From assembly GCA_017546165.1 (NCBI GenBank), contig JAFYXL010000015.1, forward strand, positions 1 to 49,692: a stretch of DNA of 49,692 nucleotides. Reading direction: 5' to 3'. A program made the position numbers and the translations under genes. Under the pieces are notes generated by a model. That model did not search any database, was not told the origin of the DNA, and worked only from the letters and a program-made list of their open reading frames with translations. This DNA comes from Clostridia bacterium (GTDB taxonomy: Bacteria; Bacillota; Clostridia; Monoglobales; Monoglobaceae). Positions within the stretch are counted from its first letter, which is position 1; every line of letters starts with the position of its first letter. Positions 32,702-41,655 of this stretch are shown piece by piece.

Positions 32702-34204
32702 GTGAGCGAAAACAACAGACAAAACAATGTAGAACAGCAGCAGGATATCGGCCAACTTATGAAGGTTAGACGCGACAAATTGGCAGAGCTTCAGGAAATG
32801 GGCGAAAATCCTTTTGATGTTACCACCTATAATCAAGAATATCACACAAATGAAATTCATGATAATTTTGATGAGATGGAAGGCAAGCAAGTAAGCCTTG
32901 CAGGCCGTCTTATGTCAAAACGTGTTATGGGTAAGGCATCATTCTTTGATCTTCGTGACAGATGCGGCAAAGTTCAGCTCTATGTTACCCGCGACGATAT
33001 GGGCGAAGAAGTTTATAAAAAGTTCAAACGTCTTGATATTGGTGACCTGGTTGGTGTAACAGGCGAAGTATTCAGAACACAAAAGGGTGAGATTTCTATC
33101 CGCACAAACGGCTACACCCTTTTAAGCAAGTCACTCCTTCCTCTTCCTGAAAAGTTCCACGGTCTTCGTGACACTGACCTCAGATACCGTCAGCGCTATG
33201 TTGACCTTATTATGAACCCTGAGGTTAAGCGTACTTTTGAAATCAGATCAAAGATTATAACAGCAATGCGCAATTATCTTGATTCAAAAGACTTTATGGA
33301 AGTTGAAACACCTATGCTCAACACCATTCCCGGCGGTGCAGCGGCACGTCCGTTTATTACGCATCACAACGCATTGGACATAGATATGTATATGCGTATT
33401 GCGACTGAATTACATCTGAAGCGTCTTATTGTTGGTGGTTTTGAGCGTGTATATGAAATCGGCAGATGTTTCCGCAACGAAGGTATGGATGTTAAGCATA
33501 ACCCTGAATATACATCAATGGAAGTATATCAAGCATACGGAGACTATAACGATATGATGGATTTGACTGAAAATCTCATCCGTTATTGTGCTGAACAAGC
33601 TTGCGGAACAACCAAGGTTACATACCAGGGTATTGAAATAGACCTTTCGCATTTTGAACGCATCACTATGATTGATTCTGTAAAGAAGTATTCAGGTATT
33701 GATTTCAACGAGATTAAAACAGATGAAGAAGCCCAAAAGATTGCAAAAGAAAAAGGTCTGGAGGTTGATCCAATCAAAAATACCAGAGGCGATATTATAG
33801 CACTGTTCTTTGATGAATATGTTGAGGACAATCTGGTACAGCCTACATTTATAACAGATTATCCTGTTGAAATCTCACCTTTGGCAAAAAGAAAGCCGAC
33901 TCAGCCTGAATTGACCGAAAGATTTGAAGTGTTTATTACAGGAAGGGAGTTCGGAAATGCGTTTTCTGAGCTTAACGATCCCATTGACCAACGTTCACGC
34001 TTTGAAAAGCAGGTCGCACTGCGTGAAGCCGGTGACGACGAGGCAAATATGATGGATGACGATTTCCTTACTGCACTTGAATACGGTATGCCTCCGACGG
34101 GCGGACTTGGTATAGGTGTTGACAGATTGGTAATGCTCCTTACCGACAGTGCATCAATCCGTGACGTACTGCTCTTCCCAACAATGAAGCCACTTGATAA
34201 ATAA
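32702..34204 (+). CDS. lysS: lysyl-tRNA synthetase, class II
   Basis: A 500-residue class II LysRS that charges tRNA-Lys. It has the OB-fold anticodon domain (residues ~65-175: [20 protein letters not shown]), motif 2 with [14 protein letters not shown], and motif 3 [14 protein letters not shown]. The start is a GTG at 32702 after AGGAGA. Length is full. It is the last core gene before the integrated element; no terminator is seen directly behind it. Confidence 0.97.
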   Translation: MSENNRQNNVEQQQDIGQLMKVRRDKLAELQEMGENPFDVTTYNQEYHTNEIHDNFDEMEGKQVSLAGRLMSKRVMGKASFFDLRDRCGKVQLYVTRDDMGEEVYKKFKRLDIGDLVGVTGEVFRTQKGEISIRTNGYTLLSKSLLPLPEKFHGLRDTDLRYRQRYVDLIMNPEVKRTFEIRSKIITAMRNYLDSKDFMEVETPMLNTIPGGAAARPFITHHNALDIDMYMRIATELHLKRLIVGGFERVYEIGRCFRNEGMDVKHNPEYTSMEVYQAYGDYNDMMDLTENLIRYCAEQACGTTKVTYQGIEIDLSHFERITMIDSVKKYSGIDFNEIKTDEEAQKIAKEKGLEVDPIKNTRGDIIALFFDEYVEDNLVQPTFITDYPVEISPLAKRKPTQPELTERFEVFITGREFGNAFSELNDPIDQRSRFEKQVALREAGDDEANMMDDDFLTALEYGMPPTGGLGIGVDRLVMLLTDSASIRDVLLFPTMKPLDK

Positions 34205-34262
34205 GAGTCAAAAAAATGCAGTAAAATAGCGGGTTTGACGAATTGACAGAATTAAAAAATAC

Positions 34263-34329
34263 GCCAATTTACGCCAAACTTACGCCATAATATGCAAAAG
34301 GTTATGCACCAAATAGGAACCTTAACTAT
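34263..34329. repeat. left-end repeats of the integrated element (candidate attachment/arm sites)
   Basis: Three ACGCCA copies lie about one helical turn apart (34261-34287), as arm-type integrase sites often do. They are followed by TGCACC and AGGAACCTTAACTAT (34315-34329). The last 15 bases recur in inverted orientation at 49250-49264, just before the integrase gene, with a GGTGCA next to it there as well. The lysS end and the sharp change to AT-rich accessory DNA put the element boundary near here. The exact att core is not visible because the other junction is outside the window. Confidence 0.5.
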
Positions 34330-34330
34330 T

Positions 34331-34367
34331 AAACTCCTTGCAATGATACTGTTGCAAGGAGTTTTTC
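34331..34367 (+). terminator. terminator between lysS and the accessory genes
   Basis: AACTCCTTGCAA pairs with TTGCAAGGAGTT around an eight-base loop, followed by TTTTTC. It could be the end of the lysS unit or an insulating terminator carried by the element. Confidence 0.85.
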
Positions 34368-34405
34368 AAAAGATCCATTAATTACTTTTAAGGAGGAAAA
34401 ATAAA

Positions 34406-35143
34406 ATGCAAGACATTATAGAATGGTTGAAATTATATAAAGATTCTATATATGCTATAGGAATTATTTCGACTTTTGCAACTACTCTTTTATCTGTATA
34501 TATGACATTCAAGAATAATAAAGCCATTCACTATGTTAATTCTATTACAAAAAACAGGGTTGAATGGATAGATAAATTAAGAGACAGTATAGCTGATTTT
34601 ATAGCCCATACAAACATATATAATAATGTATACTATAAAAAAGACTATGTTAAAAGCGGTCAACATCTTGCTGAATGTCAGAAAATATGCTCAAAAATCA
34701 AATTGTTACTTAATTGCTGTGATAAAAGAGACAATGAAATAGTGATTCTAACAGAAACAATTCTTGAAAATTTTCGAAATTATATTGATGAAATGCATAA
34801 TATGAGTACAAATGAAAAAGGTTTTTTTATTGAAACGCCTGCATCTAAAAAATACAAAAAAGATGTTGAAAAAGATATAAAAGAGTTAACAGAAAAAGTT
34901 CAAGTGTATCTAAAGAGCGAATGGAATCGAGTAAAATATGAATCACAAGGTAAAATTTATAAAAAAGAAGTTCAAGAATTTGATTATATTGAATTGGAGC
35001 ATCAATATCAAAATCCAGATTATAAAACACAAAAAACAAAAAGATTATTTGTTGAAATAAAATACAACCTTAAAACCATATTTACCAATCCTTATACATA
35101 TTGTATTTTAGTTTTATTATCTGCGCTTATCATAATCGCATAA
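34406..35143 (+). CDS. hypothetical membrane protein with two terminal helices
   Basis: A 245-residue AT-rich gene. The product has one transmembrane segment near the N-terminus (YAIGIISTFATTLLSVYMTF), a Lys/Glu-rich central helical region (~35-215) and one at the C-terminus (CILVLLSALIIIA). I know similar small two-helix accessory proteins with a TKNRVEWIDKLRDSIADFI segment, but not their role. AAGGAGG lies before the ATG. First gene inside the element; a defence or exclusion role is possible but not shown. Confidence 0.7.
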   Translation: MQDIIEWLKLYKDSIYAIGIISTFATTLLSVYMTFKNNKAIHYVNSITKNRVEWIDKLRDSIADFIAHTNIYNNVYYKKDYVKSGQHLAECQKICSKIKLLLNCCDKRDNEIVILTETILENFRNYIDEMHNMSTNEKGFFIETPASKKYKKDVEKDIKELTEKVQVYLKSEWNRVKYESQGKIYKKEVQEFDYIELEHQYQNPDYKTQKTKRLFVEIKYNLKTIFTNPYTYCILVLLSALIIIA

Positions 35144-35211
35144 TACACACTATTAATTAAGTCGTATCAGAAATGGTACGGCTTTTTTGTTTGCAAAAAG
35201 GAGGATATATA

Positions 35212-35508
35212 ATGCAAAAACTAAAAGGTAAGTTTACAACTATACTCAATAAAATTATTACTGATAAAAATATAAGCGGAAATGAATTTAAAATACTGTG
35301 TTATCTCTGTATGCGGTCAGGGAATAACAACTCTTGCTTCCCTTCTCTTGATACTATACATCAGGATACAGGTATCAGTTTAACAACAGTTAAAAACACG
35401 ATACCCAAATTAGTTAAGGCGGGCTATATCATAAAGGTTAATCGCAAAAAAAGCAACGGCAGTTCAACATCTAATCTGTACCGATTAACAAATAAAGTGT
35501 TTAAATAA
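35212..35508 (+). CDS. HTH_36-type replication-initiator-like helix-turn-helix protein
   Basis: A 98-residue protein that is nearly all one winged helix of the HTH_36 type (NEFKILCYLCMRSGNNNSCF, then TGISLTTVKNTIPKLVKAGY). This fold forms the N-terminus of many plasmid or element replication initiators, and here it stands alone, so it may be a truncated initiator or a small regulator. The ATG at 35212 follows AAAGGAGG. A GC-richer region with iteron-like repeats follows ~300 bases on. Confidence 0.75.
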   Translation: MQKLKGKFTTILNKIITDKNISGNEFKILCYLCMRSGNNNSCFPSLDTIHQDTGISLTTVKNTIPKLVKAGYIIKVNRKKSNGSSTSNLYRLTNKVFK

Positions 35509-35988
35509 TTGGTGGTTGCTTTTCGCCTTGGGTGGTGTGAAAAACGGCTACAAATAATACTAAGTTAATAATAACATAAGGTTATTGGAAAAGAATAATA
35601 TAGACGATAAAATAGTGTGATGATTTAATTGATTGGCATCTCTTATAAAGATTTGTAAATCAATTATTTTTTGTCCCAATAACCCAATAAACAAAAATTA
35701 TGTTGGTACAAAATTAAACTCAATTTGACCAAGAATCACCCGTAATAAATTTAAGCAGGAAAAAGCGTGGGTGCGTTCTATCGCCCCTCACACCTTAAAC
35801 ACCGACCGGCAGTGCCGTTCGGGATGGTGCGGTTTTAGGTTTTTGGTGCGGTTTGGAGGTGCGGTATCCCTGCCAGGCTAGTGTTTTAGCCTTGTTGGAG
35901 CGGACATGTCTCATGTGCGTAAATGAAAAGAAAAACTTGTGAGAAATAAATGGTTGGTAGCTTCTGGATTTAATAAAAAGCTTAAAAA
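35509..35988. other. gene-poor region with inverted repeat and GGTGCGG repeats (candidate origin)
   Basis: No convincing gene is seen. It contains an inverted repeat CCGACCGGCA-G-TGCCGTTCGG (35802-35822, one mismatch) and, right after it, three GGTGCGG direct repeats at 35826, 35845 and 35858. This GC-rich island inside AT-rich DNA, downstream of an initiator-like HTH gene, is the kind of layout seen at oriT or replication origins of mobile elements. No relaxase gene lies in the window. Confidence 0.4.
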
Positions 35989-36055
35989 ATTCCTTTGTTG
36001 ACTTGAACATATTCTTTTGATATTGTTTGTGTTGCCAAAGGAGGTGACACAGATG
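35989..36055 (+). repeat. leader repeat A (promoter cassette of small gene)
   Basis: This ~66-base stretch closely matches 47893-47958. Both share ATTCCTT-Y-GTTGACTT, a 17-base spacer, TG-N-TAYTGTTTGTGTYGC, and AAGGAGGTGA before an ATG. The -35 is TTGACT at 35998-36003 and the extended -10 is TATTGT at 36021-36026. The two copies bracket the recombinase-switch-operon module as direct repeats. Confidence 0.65.
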
Positions 36056-36274
36056 GCAAAGTACACATTGGAAGAAATTATGTATGGAGACAAATATGGA
36101 ATAGAAAGTGCTGTGTTTGTGGAAGTTTTCAGGTTAGCAGAGAAAAAGGTTGATGCCAAAACGATACGAGAACAACTAAATATGATTTATGTCAAGCATA
36201 CATTGCTTGCGGCAAAGAAGATGCACGAAGAAGGAGATTGTATTTCGGATAACGAAATTACAATCGCCTTTTAA
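36053..36274 (+). CDS. small hypothetical protein of the element
   Basis: A 73-residue soluble protein (MAKYTLEEIMYGDKYGIESA). I do not recognise it. An ideal AAAGGAGGTGA site precedes the ATG at 36053; reading upstream to 36017 crosses the promoter. Its promoter and leader are a diverged copy of those of the DUF6809-like gene at 47956, and both proteins start with a short motif containing W/M-YG-(D/N), so they may be distant relatives. It lies 85 bases before the recombinase gene. Confidence 0.65.
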   Translation: MAKYTLEEIMYGDKYGIESAVFVEVFRLAEKKVDAKTIREQLNMIYVKHTLLAAKKMHEEGDCISDNEITIAF

Positions 36275-36358
36275 TATGTAACCAATACGCAAATCATTGA
36301 CAACTCTTATATATTTTATCGTTGGTGGTAAAATAAAATCAAAGGAGTTGATTCAAAA

Positions 36359-37198
36359 ATGAGAAAAATCACAAACGAACTAATACAAATATTTAAAGAA
36401 TATTTGATTGACGAGGAAAAGTCAGCGGCAACACTTGATAAGTATATCAGGGACATAACCGCATTTATGCATTGGGCCAATAGCCAAGAATTATGCAAGA
36501 GTCTTGTGCTTGAATACAAGCAAGAGATAATAGAAAAATATGCACCAGCGAGTGTAAATTCAATTATATCGTCCCTTAACAGTTTCTTTGCATATAATGA
36601 GTGGTATGATCTGAAAGTAAAATCAATTAAAATTCAAAAACAGATTTTTGCAAACAAGGATAAGGAACTTACTAAGGCAGAATACGAAAGATTGCTCAAA
36701 GTGGCAAAGAGTAAAAACAATCAAAGATTATATTATTTAATGCAGACAATTTGTTCATCAGGCTTGAGAGTATCTGAATTACGCTTTATAACAACCGACG
36801 CTGTAAGATGTGGACAAGCAACTATAAACTGCAAAGGAAAAATTAGAATTGTGATACTCCCCAAACAGCTTTGTAAGATGCTTAAATGTTATATCAAGGA
36901 AAATAATGTAAAAAGCGGTCCCGTGTTCGTAAGTAAAAACGGGAAGCCGCTTGATAGATCAAATATATGGTCGGATATGAAGAAACTCTGTGAATCTGCC
37001 GGAGTATCAAAAGATAAAGTGTTTCCACATAACCTCCGTCATTTATTCGCTCGCACCTACTACACACTTCAAAAAGATGTAGTAAGACTCGCAGATATCC
37101 TCGGTCACTCGAATGTAAACACAACAAGAATTTATACTATGGAAAGCGGAATCGTACACCGTCAGCAATTACAGCAATTGGGACTTCTGCTATGCTGA
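36359..37198 (+). CDS. Xer-like tyrosine recombinase, probable DNA invertase of the adjacent switch
   Basis: A 279-residue tyrosine recombinase with an N-terminal core-binding domain (~1-95) and an intact catalytic set: Arg137 (SSGLRVSEL), Lys161, His224 and Arg227 (HNLRHLFART), His250 (LGHSNVNTT) and Tyr259 (IYTM). There is no arm-binding N-terminal extension, so it is of the simple Xer/invertase type rather than a phage integrase. Nine bases after its stop begins the first of two inverted sites that bound a promoter segment, so it is likely the dedicated inverter. AAAGGAG lies before the ATG; an extended -10 (TGGTAAAAT) at ~36327 may be its promoter. Confidence 0.9.
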   Translation: MRKITNELIQIFKEYLIDEEKSAATLDKYIRDITAFMHWANSQELCKSLVLEYKQEIIEKYAPASVNSIISSLNSFFAYNEWYDLKVKSIKIQKQIFANKDKELTKAEYERLLKVAKSKNNQRLYYLMQTICSSGLRVSELRFITTDAVRCGQATINCKGKIRIVILPKQLCKMLKCYIKENNVKSGPVFVSKNGKPLDRSNIWSDMKKLCESAGVSKDKVFPHNLRHLFARTYYTLQKDVVRLADILGHSNVNTTRIYTMESGIVHRQQLQQLGLLLC

Positions 37199-37206
37199 AA
37201 TAAAAA

Positions 37207-37231
37207 TACCACATAATATGGATTATGTGGT
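37207..37231 (+). repeat. inverted recombination site, left (IRL)
   Basis: Twenty-five bases: an 8-base arm ACCACATA, an asymmetric 8-base centre ATATGGAT, and the mirror arm TATGTGGT, plus an outer T. The exact reverse complement occurs at 37459-37483. Two inverted arms around an 8-base asymmetric centre is the form of a tyrosine-recombinase core site. No T-run follows, so it is not a terminator. Confidence 0.85.
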
Positions 37232-37458
37232 AGAAGTAATTATGAAATACATAATTTTATTATCAAATTGTACTATAAAACCCTCAATATGTCAATGATT
37301 GCGAAACATTTTTTAGAAATTTTGTGTAACTGCACAAATCAATGCAAAACATCAAGGCCAATAGCAAAAAATAATGCTAATTGGTCTAAAAATCGTTGAT
37401 TATGCAAACTAACAATCTATCTAAATATAGATAGGTAACCTATATTTTGTTTTTCCAC
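37232..37458. other. invertible promoter segment
   Basis: This 227-base AT-rich segment lies between inverted copies of a 25-base site. It encodes nothing convincing. It holds one near-consensus promoter on the minus strand (37267-37295), a CTATCT/AGATAG dyad (37417-37434) and a GGTAACC palindrome. On the plus strand only a weak TTGATT...TATCTA combination is seen. Inversion would turn the strong promoter toward the operon that starts at 37508, with a predicted 5' UTR of ~78 bases. Confidence 0.82.
37267..37295 (-). promoter_or_regulatory. switch promoter, currently pointing away from the operon
   Basis: On the minus strand TTGACA (37290-37295) and TACAAT (37267-37272) are 17 bases apart, the best promoter in the accessory region. 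As assembled, it fires leftward through IRL into the 3' end of the recombinase gene (antisense). After inversion it would fire rightward ~30 bases before the right site. Confidence 0.82.
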
Positions 37459-37483
37459 ACCACATAATCCATATTATGTGGTA
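37459..37483 (-). repeat. inverted recombination site, right (IRR)
   Basis: Exact 25-base reverse complement of 37207-37231, with the asymmetric centre in opposite orientation, the arrangement that gives inversion rather than deletion. It ends 24 bases before the ATG of the first surface-protein gene. Confidence 0.85.
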
Positions 37484-37507
37484 ATAACAACGAAACGAGG
37501 GTTTAGA

Positions 37508-39061
37508 ATGTGTATGAAAAAAACGTTAATACCAATGTTGCTAATGATAATTTTTTGCATAAGTAACGTATATGCTATGGCAACAAATGGAGAGTGTGGC
37601 GACTCTGCCACATACACTTTAGTTGATAATGTTTTGACCATATGTGGAACAGGAATAGTTGACAATGATGATGGGTGGATTGACTATTATAATGTTGTTG
37701 ACACATTGATAATTTCCGAAGGAATTGTAGAATTAGATAGCCGTATGTTTGATGGCTTTGAAGTTTTATCAAGTGTGATTTTACCCAACTCGTTAACTTC
37801 AATTGGCGCAAGAGCATTTAGAGATTGTATCTCTCTTGAAAATATAATTATCCCCGATAGTGTTGAGGATATTGCATCTAATTCTTTCAGTGGTTGTGAT
37901 AATCTTACTATCGTTTGTTCGGCAGGCTCATATGCAGAAGAATATGCTATCGCAAACTCTATTGAATACAAGACGATTTCAGATATAACAATTTCTTTTG
38001 ACGGCAACGGCGGTGAAGGTGTACCAGCATCAATAACAGGTAGCATGACGGATGATTTTACTATTCCCCAGCAAAAGCCTTCAAGAAAAGATTATATTTT
38101 TGTTGGTTGGGCAGATAGCAGCACCGCAACAGAAGCAAAATATCAAATCGGAGAAACGGCAAACTTTACAGATAACTCCACATTATATGCAGTATGGCTA
38201 CAATGTCATTTTACGGACTTATCAACCGAGAATGCAGTAGTTATAAATTCAACTGTTGCAAGTCCTAAACTGGATTTGTATGTAGCCGCATATGGCGAGG
38301 GAAATAGATTGCTTGATGTAATCATAAAGCCTGTCACATTAAAGCAAGGCGATAATAGAATTGAAACAGGTGTCGATTGGAGCAATTTAGAAAGAAAAAA
38401 TGTTAAAGCATTTTTGTGGGATAAAAACCTTATGCCTTATACATCTTGTAAAGATTTATTATTAACCAAAAATCACGAAGTTGTATTTGAGGATTGGGAC
38501 GGAACAATTATCAGTACACAATCTGTATTAACTGGCAGCAATGCCACCTTGCCCGATACCCCAACAAGAGAAGGTTATGAATTCTGTGGTTGGAGTGGAA
38601 GGTATACAAGTGTAACTAAAAATACTACAATTATTGCTCAATACATAGATTCATCAAAAAATAATGTATTTAAAGTTTACAACGCAAAAGCAACAAAAGG
38701 CGAAACTGTTAAACTAACGGTTTTCCTTGGTGGTATAGTTGAAACTTGCGGCTTTGATATGAAATTGAAATACGATAAAGATGTTCTTGAATTTATAAAT
38801 GCAGACGGCGCTTTAGATTTAGACACCATCGTAAATCACGATAGTGATGCAGGCACAATAAACTTCAACTACAGTTCAGCAAGGAACCGCACAAAAAGTG
38901 CAAGAATTTTTGAGGCTGAATTTAAAATCAAAGAAACTGTTGGAAACTCTACAACACTTCGCTTGTCGCCAGTTGAAATAATAAAAGTCGACTCAACTAA
39001 TGACAACATTCCCGTCGATGCAACCTATACTATTGAGGACGGTGTAATTACAATCTACTAA
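37508..39061 (+). CDS. secreted LRR / InlB-repeat / cohesin-like surface protein
   Basis: A 517-residue protein. Signal peptide ~1-23 (MKKTLIPMLLMIIFCISNVYA core); BspA-type leucine-rich repeats (LRR_5) at ~60-160 (LPNSLTSIGARAFRDCISLE); an InlB B-repeat-like domain at ~165-235 and another at ~325-385 (YEFCGWSG); and a C-terminal domain (~390-517) that looks like a cohesin (CGFDMKLKYDKDVLEF, GTINFNYSSA). No LPXTG is seen. Start: ATG 37508 after CGAGGG, with 37514 as the alternative. First gene behind the invertible promoter. Confidence 0.87.
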   Translation: MCMKKTLIPMLLMIIFCISNVYAMATNGECGDSATYTLVDNVLTICGTGIVDNDDGWIDYYNVVDTLIISEGIVELDSRMFDGFEVLSSVILPNSLTSIGARAFRDCISLENIIIPDSVEDIASNSFSGCDNLTIVCSAGSYAEEYAIANSIEYKTISDITISFDGNGGEGVPASITGSMTDDFTIPQQKPSRKDYIFVGWADSSTATEAKYQIGETANFTDNSTLYAVWLQCHFTDLSTENAVVINSTVASPKLDLYVAAYGEGNRLLDVIIKPVTLKQGDNRIETGVDWSNLERKNVKAFLWDKNLMPYTSCKDLLLTKNHEVVFEDWDGTIISTQSVLTGSNATLPDTPTREGYEFCGWSGRYTSVTKNTTIIAQYIDSSKNNVFKVYNAKATKGETVKLTVFLGGIVETCGFDMKLKYDKDVLEFINADGALDLDTIVNHDSDAGTINFNYSSARNRTKSARIFEAEFKIKETVGNSTTLRLSPVEIIKVDSTNDNIPVDATYTIEDGVITIY

Positions 39062-39076
39062 TTGGAGGTCAATATT

Positions 39077-40345
39077 ATGAAATTATCAAAAAAAATATTA
39101 TCAGTATTATGTTTGGTTTTAACATTATGTATGTTGTCGTCACAGATAACATTTGCAGCCAATGTTAAGACTTCACAAGAAGCCGCAGATGCACTTAATA
39201 AATTAGGCCTTTTTCAGGGAACTGGAAATGGTTACGAATTAGAAAAAAGCCTTACAAGAGCCGAAGCAGTAACAATGATTGTAAGACTTCTTGGCGAAGA
39301 AGAAACCGCTATGCAAACAAAATTGGAACATCCTTTTACCGATGTTCCTGAATGGGCAAGTCCATATGTTGGGTATGCTTTTGCACACAATATAACAAAA
39401 GGAGTAAGTGAAACCCAATTCGACTCGAATAGCAAAGTTACTCTGCAGCAGTTTTTGACATTTGTACTTAGAATATTAGAATATAAAGACGGTAATGTGG
39501 ATTTTGTTTGGAATGCACCAGAAGAGCTTGCAATGGAAGTTGGCTTAATATTTTCTATTAACTTAGGAGAGTTTTTACGTGGCGATATGGTTAAAATTTG
39601 TCTTAACGCCTTAAATGCTTCATACAAAAACACATCACTCCCTATGTATAAGATGCTTGTTGAAAGAAATGTCTTTACAGCCTCTCAATACAAAACCGCA
39701 TTAGGACTAAATAAAAACAACGGATTCAGCTCTGGTGGAAGTAATTCGGGCGGTGGAAACAATACTCCTAGTACTCCTTCAAATCCAACAACACCAAACA
39801 CTCCCGTAGAGCCAGAAGAATCAATTACACCTGATACTCCGATAGTTCCAGACGAGCCGACCACACCGCCATCAGACAGCGAACCCCAGGAAGGGTCTTA
39901 CAAACTTGTTTTGGAAGAAATTAAAGAAATTAACAGTAAAGAAGATAACTGCTTTAAGATGAATGCCATTTTATCGGAAGATGGCAAGCAAATCATGATT
40001 TCTCTTTCTCTTGATGGAAAAGTAAATCTATCCGGATTTGATATGGCACTTCAATATAATCCAAAACACTTTAAACTGAACAATTTAGATGACGCACTTG
40101 ATTTACAGGTATATTCGGCTCACAACGAAGATTTAGGGATTATCACCTTTAACTATGTAGGAATCAAAAATATAACAGAATCAAAAGAAATTTTAACGGC
40201 TACTTTTGATTTTATAGGAAAAGAAAAAATTGATAGCAAGTTTTTATTGCAAGCTATAGAAATGATTAAAATTGATGAAAAGGATGTTAATGACATTTTA
40301 AATGTCGATTATAATCTTACTGAAATAAACTATAGCATAAAATAA
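39077..40345 (+). CDS. SLH-domain cell-surface protein with cohesin-like domain
   Basis: A 422-residue protein: signal peptide ~1-27 (ending SQITFA), S-layer-homology repeats at ~35-150 (SLTRAEAVTMIVRLLGEE, then FTDVPEWASPYVGYAFAHN), a degenerate third SLH stretch, a Gly/Ser then Pro/Thr-rich linker at ~215-275, and a C-terminal cohesin-like domain (~290-415: LSGFDMALQYNPKHFKL, GIITFNYVG). SLH domains bind wall polysaccharide, so this is probably the anchor of the operon's surface assembly. TTGGAGG lies 6-7 bases before the ATG; 15 bases after the previous gene. Confidence 0.88.
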   Translation: MKLSKKILSVLCLVLTLCMLSSQITFAANVKTSQEAADALNKLGLFQGTGNGYELEKSLTRAEAVTMIVRLLGEEETAMQTKLEHPFTDVPEWASPYVGYAFAHNITKGVSETQFDSNSKVTLQQFLTFVLRILEYKDGNVDFVWNAPEELAMEVGLIFSINLGEFLRGDMVKICLNALNASYKNTSLPMYKMLVERNVFTASQYKTALGLNKNNGFSSGGSNSGGGNNTPSTPSNPTTPNTPVEPEESITPDTPIVPDEPTTPPSDSEPQEGSYKLVLEEIKEINSKEDNCFKMNAILSEDGKQIMISLSLDGKVNLSGFDMALQYNPKHFKLNNLDDALDLQVYSAHNEDLGIITFNYVGIKNITESKEILTATFDFIGKEKIDSKFLLQAIEMIKIDEKDVNDILNVDYNLTEINYSIK

Positions 40346-40468
40346 TTGTATTTATTTGTTGTTGCAACTTCGTAAATTTGTTTGTTGCAAAAATCCAAAG
40401 TAAAGAAGGTGAAATAAGTATTTGCAGCAGCATTGAATAAATAAAATTAATTGAAAGGAGATTTTAAA

Positions 40469-41641
40469 GTGCAAAATAAAAATTTGGTTAAAAAAATTGC
40501 TACATTGTTGGTTGTTGTGATATTGGTTTCTGCTACTTCGACGATTGCATTTGCTAAAGAAAGTCCTTATGTTAGCACACATAAAAAAATTGATTTAACA
40601 GATGTAACTGGTGAAATTGTAGAAGCTCCTTTGCTTACATCGGCAGCAAGTTCCGTAGCAAAAGAAAAGGCTTGGTATGAATATGTATATTATTCTGATA
40701 AGCCAGTTGCCTACTACTATATTGATGATACAACAAGAGTTTCTTTCTACGATCCGTACGACTATGCTGATGCACTTGTTATGGAAGTTGATGACTCAAT
40801 TACTGATTGGTCAAGTAATAATTCTATGCAAGTGAGCTATACTACAGGCAATTCGTTAACTGATACTACAGGCAAAAGTACGGAAACTATTTCCACTACA
40901 CATTTTGGATATGAGGATTCTACAACCACTGATGTAGGTGAAAGCACAGTTACAACGGTTGTAACTAGTAACACAGAAGAGTATAATACCAGCAAAACTG
41001 TTTCTAAAACAGAAGACAATAGTGTAACATGGGGGACGAGCGAAGAAGGCGGCGGAAATGTCGGAGTTGTAGAATTAAAAATAGGTGCAAGCCAATCTTG
41101 GGTTACCGGCGAGGTTATAAATACAACAGAGATAAAAGGTGATAAAGACGGCAAAGATGGAGGAACACGGACGGGCTATACAGTAAGTGAAGATACAACT
41201 ACTGTTACTACAGGACCGCAAACAACCACAATAACAAATACAATTTCGGATAGAACTACAAAAGCTACAGGACATACAACCAATTCAGTTGTTTCGCTTT
41301 CAACAAACAATAGCACTACCGTTACCAAAACTTATGACGCGGGCTATTTTAATGACCATGGGGCACCATTGCAGTGGAAAATTATTAAATATACTGTAAA
41401 AATGCCTATGTTTTACCAAGTTGAGTATTTGGTAGATGGCGAATGGATTTACGGAAAAAGTAATTATTGTACCATCAATACAATCCAAGGCACTTGTCGT
41501 GCATGGCTTGAAAACAATGTTGCATATTATGAACATTGGGGAACCGGTGAACCTGTAACATGGGATGAATTCTGGGGACAGTTCTTTACAGAGGAAAGCT
41601 TAGTTGCGGCATATAAGAACAAATTATATCCTGATAGATAA
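40469..41641 (+). CDS. secreted Thr/Ser-rich beta protein, possibly pore-forming-toxin-like
   Basis: A 390-residue secreted protein: signal peptide ~1-29 (ending TSTIAFA), a Thr/Ser/Val-rich central region of alternating polar and hydrophobic residues (~120-280; [20 protein letters not shown]), and an aromatic C-terminus ([38 protein letters not shown]). Long amphipathic Thr/Ser strands ending in a KMPM-like strand recall aerolysin/ETX-MTX2 beta-pore proteins, but I cannot confirm this. There is no SLH, cohesin or LPXTG. Start: GTG at 40469 after AAAGGAG. Its stop overlaps in TAATGGAGG the ribosome binding site of the next gene. Confidence 0.75.
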   Translation: MQNKNLVKKIATLLVVVILVSATSTIAFAKESPYVSTHKKIDLTDVTGEIVEAPLLTSAASSVAKEKAWYEYVYYSDKPVAYYYIDDTTRVSFYDPYDYADALVMEVDDSITDWSSNNSMQVSYTTGNSLTDTTGKSTETISTTHFGYEDSTTTDVGESTVTTVVTSNTEEYNTSKTVSKTEDNSVTWGTSEEGGGNVGVVELKIGASQSWVTGEVINTTEIKGDKDGKDGGTRTGYTVSEDTTTVTTGPQTTTITNTISDRTTKATGHTTNSVVSLSTNNSTTVTKTYDAGYFNDHGAPLQWKIIKYTVKMPMFYQVEYLVDGEWIYGKSNYCTINTIQGTCRAWLENNVAYYEHWGTGEPVTWDEFWGQFFTEESLVAAYKNKLYPDR

Positions 41642-41655
41642 TGGAGGTGAACAAA

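Noticed and set aside
34406..35143. Two-helix membrane protein as a phage-defence effector
   Set aside because: There is no recognisable effector domain and no sensor partner gene beside it; position in an element alone is not enough.
36297..36334. TTGACA and TAAAAT before the recombinase gene as one promoter
   Set aside because: The spacing is 26 bases, too long; only the extended -10 element is plausible.
37207..37231. Inverted repeats at the switch as simple terminators or operators
   Set aside because: No T-run follows either copy. The two copies are exact reverse complements including the asymmetric centre, which fits recombination sites better.
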